DNA of 64,000 bases. Source: Apteryx mantelli (taxonomy: Eukaryota; Chordata; Aves; Apterygiformes; Apterygidae). The notes under the pieces are model-generated. The model was not told the origin of the DNA and did not search any database. It worked only from the letters and a program-made list of their open reading frames with translations. Position numbers and translations under genes: made by a program. Within the stretch, counting starts at the first letter, position 1. The number at the start of each line of letters is the position of its first letter. Below are positions 38,088 to 50,363 of the stretch, piece after piece. Where the stretch lies: contig NC_089978.1 in NCBI RefSeq assembly GCF_036417845.1, forward strand, positions 136,456,288 through 136,520,287. The letters are read 5' to 3'.

Positions 38088-39621
38088 CTGAAAGATAGCA
38101 TGTGAATTGAAGAAAACCCTCCAAGAGCAACCATTAGCTCAGGACAAAAATATTACGGTCCACATATGCATCAAGCATTGGCCTTCCACTGTGTTATGGA
38201 CGAGGTGTTGCAGCATTCCAAGAAGAGATTTTATAAAACACATTAAAGTATTAAATACAGAGCTTAAGATACAATGTATACATTGACACAGTAAAACATA
38301 AATTGTAAACATGTTAAGTTAAACAAAAGAGAATCTCCACTGTTACAAACACCAATACTCCACGGGATTTAGTTTAAGAAACTTATTTTTGCAAACAAGA
38401 GTTTCTAAATGGCTCTCGAATATTAAAAAATACAAAAATAGTTTTATCACCATCAGCTGTATTAACACTATTTTAATCCAGTGTTATGCTGACTACTTTT
38501 TCAACATAAGCTTCCAAATCCAAATATGCAGTTAGTGTAACTGTATGAAAGTTTAGCATGTGTTTTTCAGCATATGGAACTAAAGGAAATATAGCATATA
38601 AAGCTGATGTCTGAAAATTTCACATTCAGTGGGAAACATTTCCTGGTTACCACACACTTTTTTGTGTGTTTTGTGTTTTTTTAAGTAAAAACAAGAAACC
38701 TTCCCCCCAACACAACCTCTACATATCTCACTATTTCAGGAGCAATGAATAAGTACGGAGTAAATATATCAGACAAGTGTGTCCATTTGTATCAATGAAT
38801 CCTCAAGTAAGGTTTTCCTAAGCAGTATTAACACCTAATATCCAAACGCACGTATGCAATGTTTCAAATCCTTTCTCTTCCCCCCTGACCACTACACATA
38901 CCCTTCTTCAAACTAGCAAAGGAAGCACCATCCACACAGGAGCATCTGAACACAAGGGAGCCAAACTCTTAAGTCCTTCAATCCACTGTTCACCTTTTAA
39001 AACAGTCCATGTGTATGTATTATTTGGCAAATATTAGTATCCTGACATGTAAGCAGGACATTCTGAAAGGGTGATAGAATTTTAAAGTTCCTGCCTGCAA
39101 CAGCACTTCTCCACAAAATAATAAGGGGACTCAAAGAACAGTCCAGAATGTTCAGTTACCAGCTCTTTCCTCTAAAAGATATTTCCTGTGATAGAAATAG
39201 ATTTTCCACTGTACTAACTAGCATATGTTTACTCCCTGCTGTTAATCCACGTGTGCTCAGTGTGTGCTACAGCTGAAAAGAGAAGGATCAACCTTATCAG
39301 GCTCTCAAGTAGAGGCAACTACCAGTTAAAAAAAAAGGGGGGGGAGGGGGAGAAGAGCCTCTGAAAAGACAGCTTACTGCTCAATGACTAGAAAATTAGG
39401 TTGCTTTCATATTGTGTGTATTTGCAATTCTTCATGCAAGTTCGAGACCTTTGTAATTTTCTGCATGCACTTGGAAGGCTCAGGAGTAAAGCATTTGAAA
39501 ATACTGACTGCTGAAGCTCCTTTGGTTGCTGGACCAGTTGGTCCGCTTCACCTGCTTAACACCAACAGTCAACCTTTCACTTGATTTTAATAATAATATT
39601 TAATTCTACAAAAAAAGTCAT
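38088..39621. other. Intergenic or distal RIMKLB 3' region
   Basis: No gene or repeat recognised. It may be part of a longer RIMKLB 3'UTR if neither proposed polyadenylation signal is the last one. Confidence 0.4.
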
Positions 39622-39627
39622 TTTATT
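39622..39627 (-). terminator. RIMKLB: Candidate polyadenylation signal AATAAA (distal)
   Basis: Minus-strand AATAAA with T-rich sequence downstream (towards lower coordinates). A weaker alternative lies at 40358-40363. Confidence 0.25.
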
Positions 39628-39963
39628 ACATTCCTTTTAAAATAAAAAACCAAACTGTACAAAGAAGCATGATCAAACCTCCATGAAAGCAGGTTAATAC
39701 TGTTCTGTTTATTGCCTCTTGAAGACTCTCTGCATAGTGTCCGTGAATTGTGTTTAAGGTCCAAGTGAAGGTAAAACAGCAGAGCAGCAGAGAGGTGAGG
39801 AGGGGCCACAGAGGTGGGCAGTGCCTCAGAGGGTACATGGGACATGCTCCATTAAAGTATCCAGATAACAGCAGCATTGCACACAGACAACCCCCCTCCA
39901 AACAAACCCTATTTTCACAAGATTATTTTTCAGCTGTAGACATTTTTGTTTTCTTAAAAAAGA

Positions 39964-39966
<3 letters not shown>

Positions 39967-40005
<39 letters not shown>
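39967..40005. repeat. (TA)n microsatellite
   Basis: 39 bp of uninterrupted AT alternation inside the probable RIMKLB 3'UTR. Confidence 0.97.
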
Positions 40006-40008
<3 letters not shown>

Positions 40009-40240
40009 CCAGGATTTATGAACCCAAAATATGGGAAAAGAATGAGAAGAGGTGAAGAGGAAGAGGAGGGGGAAGACAGCAACTTAAAAATGAACTCGGT
40101 ATCTCTGTTTTGGTTTTCTGTTTTCCAAAACAGATCAAGCTAACGAGAAAATGCACAGCCAGAAGGACTGAAGAGAATCAGGCAGGCTGGAAAAAAAAAT
40201 TAGAAGCTAAACAGCAAAAAACCAAAAAGAAATAAAGCAG

Positions 40241-40297
40241 AGCAAACACACACACAAGAACACACACAAGTGTGTGCACACACACCACACACACATA
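40241..40297. repeat. Imperfect (CA)n / (TG)n tract
   Basis: ACACACAC blocks interrupted by AAGA and GTGTGTG, able to pair locally. Within the probable 3'UTR. Confidence 0.85.
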
Positions 40298-40615
40298 AGG
40301 GTCCAGAATCAATTTGCTAATTGCTTGTGGACCTAGGTTATAGATATATATATATTTTTTATTCTGGCTGACCTTTTTTTTTCTTTTTTAATCTGCTGCA
40401 TGTTTCTCAAAGCTAAGAATTGAGTATTTCTCCCCTGGATATACTCTTTGGATTTCCGTCAACATCAGCTTTTAAATATTTTCAGTGGGGAAAACATAAG
40501 CCTAGCAATACTGGCATTGCATGAACTGCAGTTTTATCCTAAAGTACGTCCAGATGTCTAATCACTTTCAACCAACTTTTTCTTCCTCCACACCCTACCA
40601 CATTACCCTCCCAAA

Positions 40616-40618
<3 letters not shown>

Positions 40619-40648
<30 letters not shown>
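40619..40648. repeat. Poly(A) tract, 30 nt
   Basis: 30 uninterrupted As on the plus strand (poly-U in the RIMKLB transcript). Confidence 0.97.
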
Positions 40649-40651
<3 letters not shown>

Positions 40652-41771
40652 CAGGCTTTAAGTCAGTGTTTTGTTACCAAATAGTCTGCAGTGTTTTCAC
40701 TTTGGCCACTGTTAAAGATGCAGGCATAGAGAAGGGAGTGTTGGACCAGCATGTATTAAAAAAAAAGGAACATTAACATAGCAGATCTCTCTCAAAATGA
40801 CTAAAACACTAACAAATACAAGTCAATGCACGTTTGTTTTAAACTAGTGTAATTCTTTTTCACATTGGATTACACATTATTTTGTACACCAAACATTACA
40901 GTGCTGTTTATCTCCTCCAATCATGCAAAAAATAGTCAAAACGTGCCACTTCCAGCACAAATAGAATACGACCAATTCCCCTACATAACTTTCAAAGTCA
41001 GGATTTGAGATGAGAAAAACACAAATATTAAAAATCCTCCTTCAAAAGCCTTATAAACAAAATATGGACACAAAGCTGCCAATTGATACAAAGATTGCAG
41101 AAGTTACAAACTGTACTGAAAGCTGAAGTTCAGTGAGCTGACACTTCTCTCTGTCTCATCATTTAAAGGGCCATATCCCACAAAGTCAAAAAGGGATGAC
41201 TTTTAAGAGGATGCTGAACTTACACCTCCCGCTTACTACAGTGAGAAAAGTAGGTGTCCAGGAACTTTGAAATATCTGATATTAAACACTTTCAACTCTC
41301 ATTGAAATTAGAGGCACTCAGCAACTTACAGGATCAAGCCTTACAGAGACAGAGGCTTAACTAAGTGCATTAATTCACAGAATTTTCTAGAGAGCTGCCA
41401 GACAGCTTTCTAAAAATCTTAAGCGTGAATCATGCTTCGATGCTTTCCTGTGAATGCACATGCACTGCAATACATTTGAGGACCAAAGCAGCATCCAAAT
41501 AAAATTCCCATTCAGGCTGTGAACTGAGCATCTTCAATAAAAAAAAACTGATGCTGAAGAATTAAAACAATTTTATGCAAGACAAAAAAGTAGGGGCAAT
41601 CGCAGAATATGTGCCTTTTAATCTTGCTCCCTTGATTGAACCCCCCCTTCCTCATTTCTCTGAGCTCCTCTGATAAACAGCATTGCAAGTTGGTTAAAAA
41701 ATAAAAATTAAAAAAATTTAAAAAAAGATTTACAAGAGAGAGTTTTGGTGGTCATGTATTTACATGTGGCA

Positions 41772-42235
41772 TCACTCCACAAGAAGTTTGATCTCATTGG
41801 CTAATAGCTGGTTCATGTTGAATAGAGCCCCCGGGAGCTTGGTGAGCAACTCTCTCTCCGTGGTCTCAGGGTCGCTGTCGACAGAGCTGGAGCTAGCACT
41901 CATATTGTCGACAGCGGCACTAGCTGGAGGGCCCAGCTCCGGCTCGCTAGTCTCGCTTGCCGTGGACACCACAGAGAGCAAGGACATGCGCCGCGTCAAG
42001 CGACCGGGGGTAAGGAGAGAAGCAGCATAGTCTGCTATGATACCAGCTACATCTAGATTACAAGCCTTGTCAAAGGCAATGAAACCTACATTTGCATTGG
42101 CCTCGCAGACGTAGAATGAACCGTCGTCCTTCATCAGTAGGTCAATGCCGCACACGTCCATCCCCAAGATGTTTGACACCTGGACTGCCAATTGCTTGCC
42201 TTGTTCACTCAGTGAGCACATCATACCTACACCAC
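41772..42235 (-). CDS. RIMKLB: RIMKLB last coding exon, residues 233-386 and stop
   Basis: 464 nt from ttttccag to the TGA at 41772-41774. It begins [17 protein letters not shown], carries the metal-binding [12 protein letters not shown] and [14 protein letters not shown] motifs, then the Ser-rich vertebrate tail ([38 protein letters not shown]) and ends NEIKLLVE. The tail is nearly unchanged from human (SLLTPGRL for SLLPSGRL, final E for D), suggesting constraint outside the catalytic fold. Confidence 0.98.
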
Positions 42236-44504
42236 CTGGAAAAAGTGAAAAAAACTCAGTCTATGATCTGGTCACAGGTAACCTCCTTCTTGACAGGCCG
42301 GTGCTTTTTGGTTGGGAAGCTCCAAAGGAATCCAGAGACCTGCAAACATACTGCTGATGACTCAGATATGGACTGACACAGACTACCAATGATCTTAAAG
42401 ATCCAGCAGGATTTCAAAAGATTCTGACCTGCTGAAGGCACTCATTTTATGATGACTTTATGACCTGTTTAAAAAATGGTGCGTGATGACATTTTAGCCA
42501 AGAAAGAAGGACATCATTATACATTATGAACTTGGGATATTAAAAAGATGACCTAACAAATCATAAGAGACAAAAATTTTTTCCTTCTTACTTTAGGACA
42601 GTGGTGTGAAATGATTTTAACTCCCCTATCATTCTGTAAAGTGTACTTGTTTGCCTTTTTAGGCTCAGTCTCCTGTCACAGAAAACTAACGATGTAAATG
42701 GCATAAAAAGCAAGAAAAATGAACAATAAAGGTTGACATAAAATTGCCCTTGTTTCTTCATGTAAGGTAGAGGCTTTGAATACGTATTTCTAAGTTCTCA
42801 AAGAAACCTTCCAGCAAAACTAAACAGAATGTTCCTGATAAGACTGCAGCTCTGGCAGATGTAATTTTAGGGGGCGAGGGGGGGGGTAAGACATTACCAT
42901 CTTCTCATGTACCTCACACCTTGCTGTCAGAGGTTACTGTCTCTACAGCAAGAACACTGGAAAACTTGTGTCTGTACCTCAGCTGCTCCAGTTCACAGTC
43001 CATCATCTAAGTAGTAACCTACCCAGACTTCATCTGTTACAATATCAAAGTTAAAAAAAAAAAAAACATTTAGCAGAGAAATCTTTCAGAATACATTTAC
43101 TCAAAATAAAGAAAGGAATAACAAAAATCTCTCAGGCATTTTGACTAACCAAAATTGTACTACACATGAACACATTTTATCCCATACCTGCTCATGTCTA
43201 GCATAGCTTCAGTTAAATTACCAGCCAGGCAAGCCCAACCCTCCTTCCCTCCTCCTGCCCTCAGAAAACCCTCTCTCCTACACTCAAAGCTATGCAGAAA
43301 CTCAGTTCTGAGCATACTACAATCTATGCAGTAACTTCCTCTTCCTCCCAGACATGGTCTTGGAGAAAAAAGTTGCAGGGAGGAGCCAGAGAGATTGAAG
43401 CCAGCACAGCAGCTGCAATCCAAGAAAGGACTCTTATTTAAGACAGATCGCCTTCAACTGTTTTCTCTCTTAACATTATCATCCACCAAGTGGCTCTCTC
43501 CTTCACCTCCCCAGTCTCTTTTTCTGTCTTCTTTTTTTTAAACAGGATTAAACCAACAATAACATGGCATTGGCATGACGTTGCCACTATCACATCATTT
43601 GCTCCATTTGCATGTTCTTACAGCTTTCCCCTCCCTTTTGTCTGTCCTATAAATCTGCCCACTTTGGGGCAGAGATTACTTCTCATTCCATGTTTACACA
43701 ATACCCCTCTCACTTAAGCCTAACTCTTGTTTTTTTCTCTGCAAACCTCCTACTGTAAGCACAATAAATAAAAAATAAATCTTGCAGCTTATTTCAGTTG
43801 GGTTTGTCAATTCAGTCCCGCTGCGTTCACAAGTTCTGATCAAAACTATAAACAATGCTTTTCCTACCAAGTGAGCAGTTACTCTGCATCCTCCCATCTG
43901 TTGAGCAGCGGAGCATGGTGCCCACCACACGGCCTCCTACTACGATAACACGTACATCCTTGCCATGGGACTCTTTAACGTATTTTTGAAATAAGTAAGG
44001 GGCATCATGACGAATCAAATGGCTCAGGTCTGCCAAATGGTGCTTGTCTCGTGCCAGGAACACAGCTTTGCCTGTATGAAGAAAGAACATTGTGGGATTG
44101 GAAAAAGCTACCAATTTGATCTGCGTTGCTGATTCAGCACAAGTAAAAAACTCTGATCAGTACGCTGCCCATTCTCACAGGCCCCATCTGTAGTTTATAC
44201 CTATTTACACATTCTTCTGGAGAAATCAGTGTTTCACTGCTTCAGTGCTTCTCAGCGTTCAAGTACTGAAAAAGCTGAGGAACCAGTAAGTAATAAAATA
44301 CAAACAAACAAACATGGCTCTTAGATAAAGGAAGTGACCTGTAATTTCAACCTTTTTTAGGAAAGGTTCCTAATGAGAGAAAAATGGAAGAAATACTAAA
44401 AGAGCAGCAGAAATTTAATCGCACAGCTTATTCATCCAAGAAGACTGGGAACCACAGCCTACTACTTTGACACACAAGAACCAATTGCACAAAACTCAAA
44501 ACTC

Positions 44505-44535
<31 letters not shown>

Positions 44536-47500
44536 ACAGCTAAGACCTCGAGAGCTAAGAACTTTTAAGCCACTAGTGTGCCACTGCAAAACTGCTTTAC
44601 TATTTGGAAATGACTGAGAGCTGTTCTTCCCAATACCTGCAACAGCTCACAACTCTAGAATGAGGCTATACAAAGAGACTTCAAAGTATCTGCTATGACA
44701 TAAATTTAGCAAAATATTCCACTAAACACGTAAGTGAATGGAATGTACTTCAACTTTAAAAAAAACCCACTCTTCTAGAAATACTGCCGGACTTTTCTGC
44801 CAGCAAACATCTTGGGGACTTTTTGTGTTTAACCTTAAACCTGTCATTTTCATCCCTCACCAAAGACTTCCTCTCTGCCCTTTTTCAATTTTATTAATAT
44901 TGATGAAAAGGCATTCCTGAAACAGATTCTACCATTCTCCACCTCTTTTCTAGTCTCACACCAACGCATCCCTTTCCTTCATTAGGTACATCTCACAATT
45001 GCTATTCCCTTTTGTTAAGGACTCTTAACAAAAGAAATGTGTCGCATATTAGATTTATGTTTTGCAATAAGCCTGCAACAAATTTCTGTGGCAGAACTTT
45101 CACTAAATTATGCTGCAATGTTAACAGAGCATGAAAAACAATTGGTAAACTGCCTAACTTAACTAAGGGAACAGAAATGCAGCAGCAGCAGCAGAATTAA
45201 GAGAAATAATGTGCCAGGAGAAATTCCAACAAGTGCTCCAAAGTCCAACTTGAACAGGCTCTATTTCGTCAGGATTTAAGGTCTGCAAAACACAAAACAC
45301 TGCTTGAGGAACATAGTGTTTCTCATAACAAACAGAGCATCAGAATGCAGGTTTAAGATCGCAACAGGAAAACAAGAACTTTCATTTGCTCTCTCTCAGA
45401 ACCAACTTTGGCCATCCTACAGGCACTTAATAATCTTACTGTACTCCTAAAATGAGGATGGGAAGAATGATGCCTTGGAGCAGAACTGTTTATTTCTTAG
45501 AGTTATGCAGCACCATGACATCTTGGCAAAAATAAGACTGGAACATTTGCAGCAGCAGCAAACTACACATTAAATTGGCCTAAAACAGCATGGCTTTTTT
45601 ATTCAGCAGGCAACACCTACAACCATGATTGCCCTGTTTTTTTAAATACCATTTGCAAATGGCTGCTCTGTAATTCATTTGAAAAGGTTTCCCCAACTGT
45701 TTTAATGCACAAGGCTATGTATTGTGCATAAATTTCACATGGGATTAAATGGACTCTAAAGCACAACTTGTAAACAGAGATTTGCATGATTTCTGGCTAA
45801 AAAAAGGAGAAGAAACTCAATAACTGAAAAATATTTACTCATTTATCAGATTATCTAATTCAGCTTGCTGCAAAGTCAAACTCCAACCTAACATTGTAGC
45901 TCCACAAGTACTTTAAGAATATTTAAACAGGTATTATTTCCAAAAGAAACAGGCCTGATCTTCCTCTGCCACCATCTTTTGCTCTCACTTTTCCATTACA
46001 TCAGCACGTGGATTTGTGGAAGTAAATGACAATTCAAATAGGAAATTAATCCAAGTTTAAATAACCAGATTAGATTTAGCCAAGATCAGTTCCTGAATCC
46101 ATTTATTACACAGCTCCAGAAACACTTGTACCAGCAGAAGAGAGGGGACAGCAGGGAGTGGGAACAAGCAGACAGAGACAATAAGAAGTGCTCTTTTTAG
46201 GTAACTCTGATTTGTGTGCTCTTGGAACTTCAGTTTAAGGCTCTTTTTACTTAAAGCATTGGTTGAATTGGTTTTAAAGAAAATTAAAACAGGTATAACC
46301 CCCTGCGCAAATAACATCTGAAATTGATTTTAAACCTGGTTTTGTTTAGTAGTTCACTATCTAACAGTAAATCAATTAAGTATTTTACATTCATCACTTA
46401 AATCAAGACTGGCATTAGAAAATTTCATCTGAAGCTGCTGCATTATCACCAACAATGTCAGAGAGTTTTCTGAAAAACTGAGATCCAGTTTGTCTATAAT
46501 TAGGATTCTGATTTAAATAAAATCTCATATATTCTTTGTTAAAGTCAAGTAGAAAGAAAAATCAAATTAAGATGTACTGAACTAAGTTTCTCTCTCTTAT
46601 GCCTTTTTAGAAACATCTCTAAAATCCACATGGGCTCATCTCTACATCTCTAAAGCCAGACCTCCCATTATTCCAGTTCAGATCTCTCCTCACAGAAGTC
46701 ACCAATGTACCATAATTTTGAATCTCTATCCCCCCTGCTTTTGCAAGACTAGGTCCTTTAATTGAGTTACTGGATTCTATTAAAACTGCTTCTCAGTGTT
46801 GCAGCCTATTCAACATTCAGAAGTAAGAGGCTGGTAGAATTTAGACATACAGAAAAGTCCAACACCTAACAGAAGACCTTCTTAACTATTATTCCTTGGC
46901 AACTTAAAATCTTAAGAGTGCTGCTCACAATCACATACTCCTTGCCCTCACCCCTGACCTCACACCCACCTCGGTGACCCCGTGTGTTCTTCACCACCAT
47001 AGGAAACTCCAGCACTTCCGCCTCATCAATCATTTTGGCAAAATTCTCATGACCACCTGGCAAAAAGAAAACCAACAACATTATGTGCCAACAATCTGGT
47101 GTGGCCAAATTGGGGATGTAATTGCCACATATTCCTCCCACCCTTCCAGCTTAGATAATGCAGAAGAAACTAACAGTTAAGAGGAACTTGGGTCATGGAG
47201 CAGGGTCAGACTTTGAAGGTATTTATAATCTGTGGAATACTAATTCTTACTTCCTTAGGAATGGAAGATACAAATTGACAAAGTCCTCCTGACCATGACC
47301 TCAAAAGGTTCAATCCAATTTTCCAAATCTGAATGACCCAATTCTACCATCTTGTTCCAGTTTATCCCTTTTATCAACTCCTACCTTTGCAAATCTCTAG
47401 CAGGAAAATAGCATGAACTTAACCCCGGCCACTGTTCTATCCAAACTACTAACCAGGAAGGCAACATGGAATACTAAAACAAGGTATAATCCAGAAAGTT

Positions 47501-49196
47501 GCAACAACCCAAATCTTGTCACTCCACTTTCCCACTTTCCAAGGCTTAAGTTTCCTGTATCTCATTCTCCCTCCTGAACCAGTACTTCAATCTCTGTCTC
47601 AATGCATTGATAAGTGCCTTAGAAAGTAGCTTTTAATCACCATTCACGTGATTATGGTCAATGTTTTAAGGTTATCTGAGGACAGCTCAATTCACAAAAG
47701 ATTTAACAAAGTATGAGCAATAAGGAAGTCAGGTGAGAAAGGAATGAGACTCCGCTAAAATCTTTTGCAGCAAAGCACAGAAATCAAGCCAAGACACTGG
47801 TCAGAAAGCCAACAGCATCTACCATTATCCTGCCATGGATTTTAAAGCTAGTCAGGGAATAACATGCAGTTCAGTACATCCTGTTTTTCTTGGCAAAGCC
47901 AGCTCTCACTGATCACTTGATACTTGCATAAAAATAAACAAATAAACAAATAAACAAATAAATGAATAAATAAATAAAAGGTCATGCTTCTGTCAAATTC
48001 CATAGAAAGGCATTAAAAGAAATGGCAGGGAGTTATGAAAGAACAGAGATGTTCTCTAATTACCCCATCATTCTTGATCTCCCTTTCCCCAAGGAATTAA
48101 AAACCCCTTCTCAAAGAACTAGAGCCACTATATTTCTAAAGAAAGGATATGTTACTTCTCAAATTAATTTTCATAGTAATTCACGGAAATATTTGACCCA
48201 TGAAACATGCTTCTGTCAAGTTCCCATAACAAAATCCTACAGCTGCACCTGTATAAAGGGGAGGAAAGCATATTTCCCAATAAAGAACAGAAGGCTGACA
48301 GGTATCTTCCATTCTTTAATATATTGCAATTAAAAGACAGAAAGCATCTCAGGGCAGAACAGACAAATGGTTCCTCTAATCTAGCACTGTGTTAGAGACC
48401 AGACACTCCAGAGGCATGAACAAGAAACAATATTAATTATTCATTATTCTAGAATGAAATTTTACTCCAAATCCCAAACAATTACTAGTAGTTAAGCATG
48501 AGAGTCTGTATTCTTTCTATCCTTTTATAGTAACTAATGTACCTGTAGATATTTTTATTCATATAGAAGTTTAATCTATTTTCAGATTTTACTGAAGTTA
48601 TGAACTTAACAGTATCCTAGGACATCTAGTTCCCCAAGTTCTTGTCTGTTGTTTCAGGCAGGCAATTAGAAAAGCGGATTATTTAAAGAGTTCAAAGTGT
48701 TTCAGTACCAGCAAAAAGTAGTTCTTGGGAGGCTGAGGTACATTCAAAGCACTCTTCCCGAAGCATCACAGCAGCAACAAAGCCAAAAAGAGAACTTGAG
48801 TGTCCTGACTTTAATTTCTGTCGCTGGTTACTAAACACTTACTGTGGTACTACCATAACACTACCCAATTCTAAGGATTCCCACAACTTGACTCATATCT
48901 TTTGTATTGCAAAAGCATAAATTATTGTAGGCAACTATACTATCCTTTTGATCCAAAAACCTTACCATATGAAAAGGTGTCTGGAAGAGGCACACCATGA
49001 CCAGCAAGTTCTTGGAAAGTCCAAAACTTGTTGACACAGTTGAGGATGGCTTGGGGACGATTCATCAATCGACAACCCATCTTCTCTAGATGGCGAAGGA
49101 CTGTGATATCGCTGTCACTCTGGACCCAAGGCGTTGGCACACGCACAACAACCACCTGTGGGTAAGCAGTAATGAGCTCCCCGTTCACCCGGAGAC
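41772..49196 (-). CDS. RIMKLB: RIMKLB, beta-citrylglutamate / NAAG synthase B, residues 59-386 (four exons, 5' partial)
   Basis: The joined exons 48966-49196, 46970-47056, 43868-44071 and 41772-42235 encode 328 residues nearly identical to the human protein. With the missing first exon (58 residues in human) the total would be 386, the human length. The family is a RimK-type ATP-grasp ligase known to make beta-citryl-L-glutamate and N-acetylaspartylglutamate in the cytosol, mainly in brain and testis. ATP-grasp motifs are visible: [38 protein letters not shown] (Asp264) and [10 protein letters not shown] (Glu277, Asn279), the last three residues being the expected Mg ligands. All splice sites are canonical and every intron is phase 1. 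No lesion seen. The first coding exon is upstream of 64000 or unrecognised. Confidence 0.97.
42236..43867 (-). other. RIMKLB: RIMKLB intron (last)
   Basis: 1.6 kb with canonical ends. It holds a G-rich tract near 42870-42886 and short A runs. No other feature seen. Confidence 0.9.
43868..44071 (-). CDS. RIMKLB: RIMKLB coding exon, residues 165-232
   Basis: 204 nt from catacag to gtagga. It encodes [20 protein letters not shown], then [19 protein letters not shown] and [11 protein letters not shown], the central ATP-grasp strands that hold adenine and substrate. Compared with human, Glu to Asp in IRHDAP and Arg to Lys in SHGKDV are conservative. Phase 1 at both edges. Confidence 0.97.
44072..46969 (-). 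other. RIMKLB: RIMKLB intron
   Basis: 2.9 kb with canonical ends. It holds a 29-A run at 44505-44533 and a short (CAG)n near 45179-45194. Nothing else recognised. Confidence 0.9.
44505..44533. repeat. Poly(A) tract, 29 nt
   Basis: Uninterrupted As within a RIMKLB intron. No adjacent retroelement body is visible. Confidence 0.97.
46970..47056 (-). CDS. RIMKLB: RIMKLB coding exon, residues 136-164
   Basis: 87 nt from ttgccag to gtgggt. It encodes [18 protein letters not shown] then [11 protein letters not shown]. The Lys of VVKNTRG is the ATP-binding lysine expected in ATP-grasp enzymes, and RGHRG is the glycine-rich loop completed by the next exon. Phase 1 at both edges. Confidence 0.97.
47057..48965 (-). 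other. RIMKLB: RIMKLB intron
   Basis: 1.9 kb with canonical ends. The only structured element is an AAAT/AAAC tetranucleotide run at 47931-47979. Confidence 0.9.
47931..47979. repeat. (AAAC/AAAT)n microsatellite
   Basis: AAATAAAC units changing into AAATGAAT and TAAA units over 49 bp. Confidence 0.95.
48966..49196 (-). CDS. RIMKLB: RIMKLB coding exon, residues 59-135
   Basis: 231 nt from ttctgtag acceptor to gtaagg donor. It starts [20 protein letters not shown] and ends [10 protein letters not shown]. It forms the end of the N-terminal domain and the lead into the ATP-grasp fold. The conserved [18 protein letters not shown] helix is complete. Phase 1 at both edges. Human Ile is Val in GLRVNGE. 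Confidence 0.97.
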
Positions 49197-50336
49197 CTAC
49201 AGAAGGAAGAGAAAACCATTCCAATCAACTACAAGGTTTTCAGGACATGCAGAGAAATACTGCACTATATGGGTTCACAAGAGAGATACTGGACTTCAAC
49301 GGTGAATGTTAAAAAAAACACATAATTCTCCCTAAAATGCATCTTGTCAGTTGCACTATTTCATACAGGTCACAGTAAGCCACTTAAAACTATAGCTAGG
49401 CAAAGAACACACCCTAGAAAGGCGCACAATCCTGAGCTCCTTCCCCGGGTGAAGCATTAATCTTAGGCTGACGCATTATCCTTTCTATGAGTGTTAGCTG
49501 CACACTACCTTCACTTTGGCTGTAACAATAGCTCAGGAAGCTCCTGCCTCTCACCACTAGTTCTTGCCCACATGCTATAGTTCATATCCTTCCCTTCCCA
49601 GTCGTACTGGTCCTACTGTTTGCAGAATCACATTACATAACATATTGCAGAAATGACTGAGATTAGATATAACCTTTAAAAAGCAGCAGTATTTTTTTTA
49701 AACACAGATCATTTTAACAATCTGATTTATATTAAATAGTAACTACCCAGAAATAATTTTATCAGAACAGCTGGGAAGGCAGCACCCTGTGACACAGAAG
49801 CAGGAATAAGAAGAAAAGCCAGCCTTGCTACCAAGACCAATGTATTACTTAATCATGACCTGCACTTTTACAGCGTATGCTTCTGAAAAAACAGGCATGG
49901 GATGAAAATTCTTAAGTTGTAAAAAGGAGAGTATGATAGGACTGGTTGGGAAGGCATCAAGCTGTAAGAAGACAGTCTGGCAACTGAGGATGGGAATAGA
50001 CCAGAAGTATCTGATATTCACTTTATCTGCCTTATCATGTTCAAAGTAAAACTTCTAACCGCAGTGTAAAATACACAGTTCACACTGCTGTCAGCACCCT
50101 AAGCATTAAAGAGAAGAAAGAAGGTGGGCTGAGAAATCACAGTGCATCTGGATTTCTGTGCCTCTGAAATGCCAGCTCTAACCCTCCAGAGAGACCTAAA
50201 ACTAATTACCTGATCAGCTCTCTTCCAAAGATGTTACTTTTAAATACAGACTTGTATCTACTCAACCCATAAAGACACACAGAGTCAGGCAACGTATTTT
50301 CCTTTTATTTTCATTTCACAGTGCACTTTAATTAAT

Positions 50337-50363
50337 GGGGGCCGGGGGGGGCAGGGGAAGGGG
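50337..50363 (+). other. G-rich tract with quadruplex potential
   Basis: Four or more runs of at least four Gs separated by one to two bases on the plus strand, which fits the usual G3+N1-7 quadruplex pattern. It is isolated in AT-rich intron, on the strand opposite to the RIMKLB transcript. Confidence 0.7.

Larger units (their letters stand above)
39622..41771 (-). other. RIMKLB: Probable RIMKLB 3'UTR
   Basis: Sequence downstream of the RIMKLB stop codon. Minus-strand AATAAA hexamers lie at 40358-40363 and 39622-39627. The second is followed by a T-rich stretch and would give a 3'UTR of about 2.15 kb. The region holds a (TA)n run, a CA-rich run and a 30-A run, none coding. The true end cannot be fixed without transcript data. 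Confidence 0.45.

Noticed and set aside
41764-42376. Plus-strand frames opposite the last RIMKLB exon
   Set aside because: They are antisense shadows of a strongly conserved coding exon.
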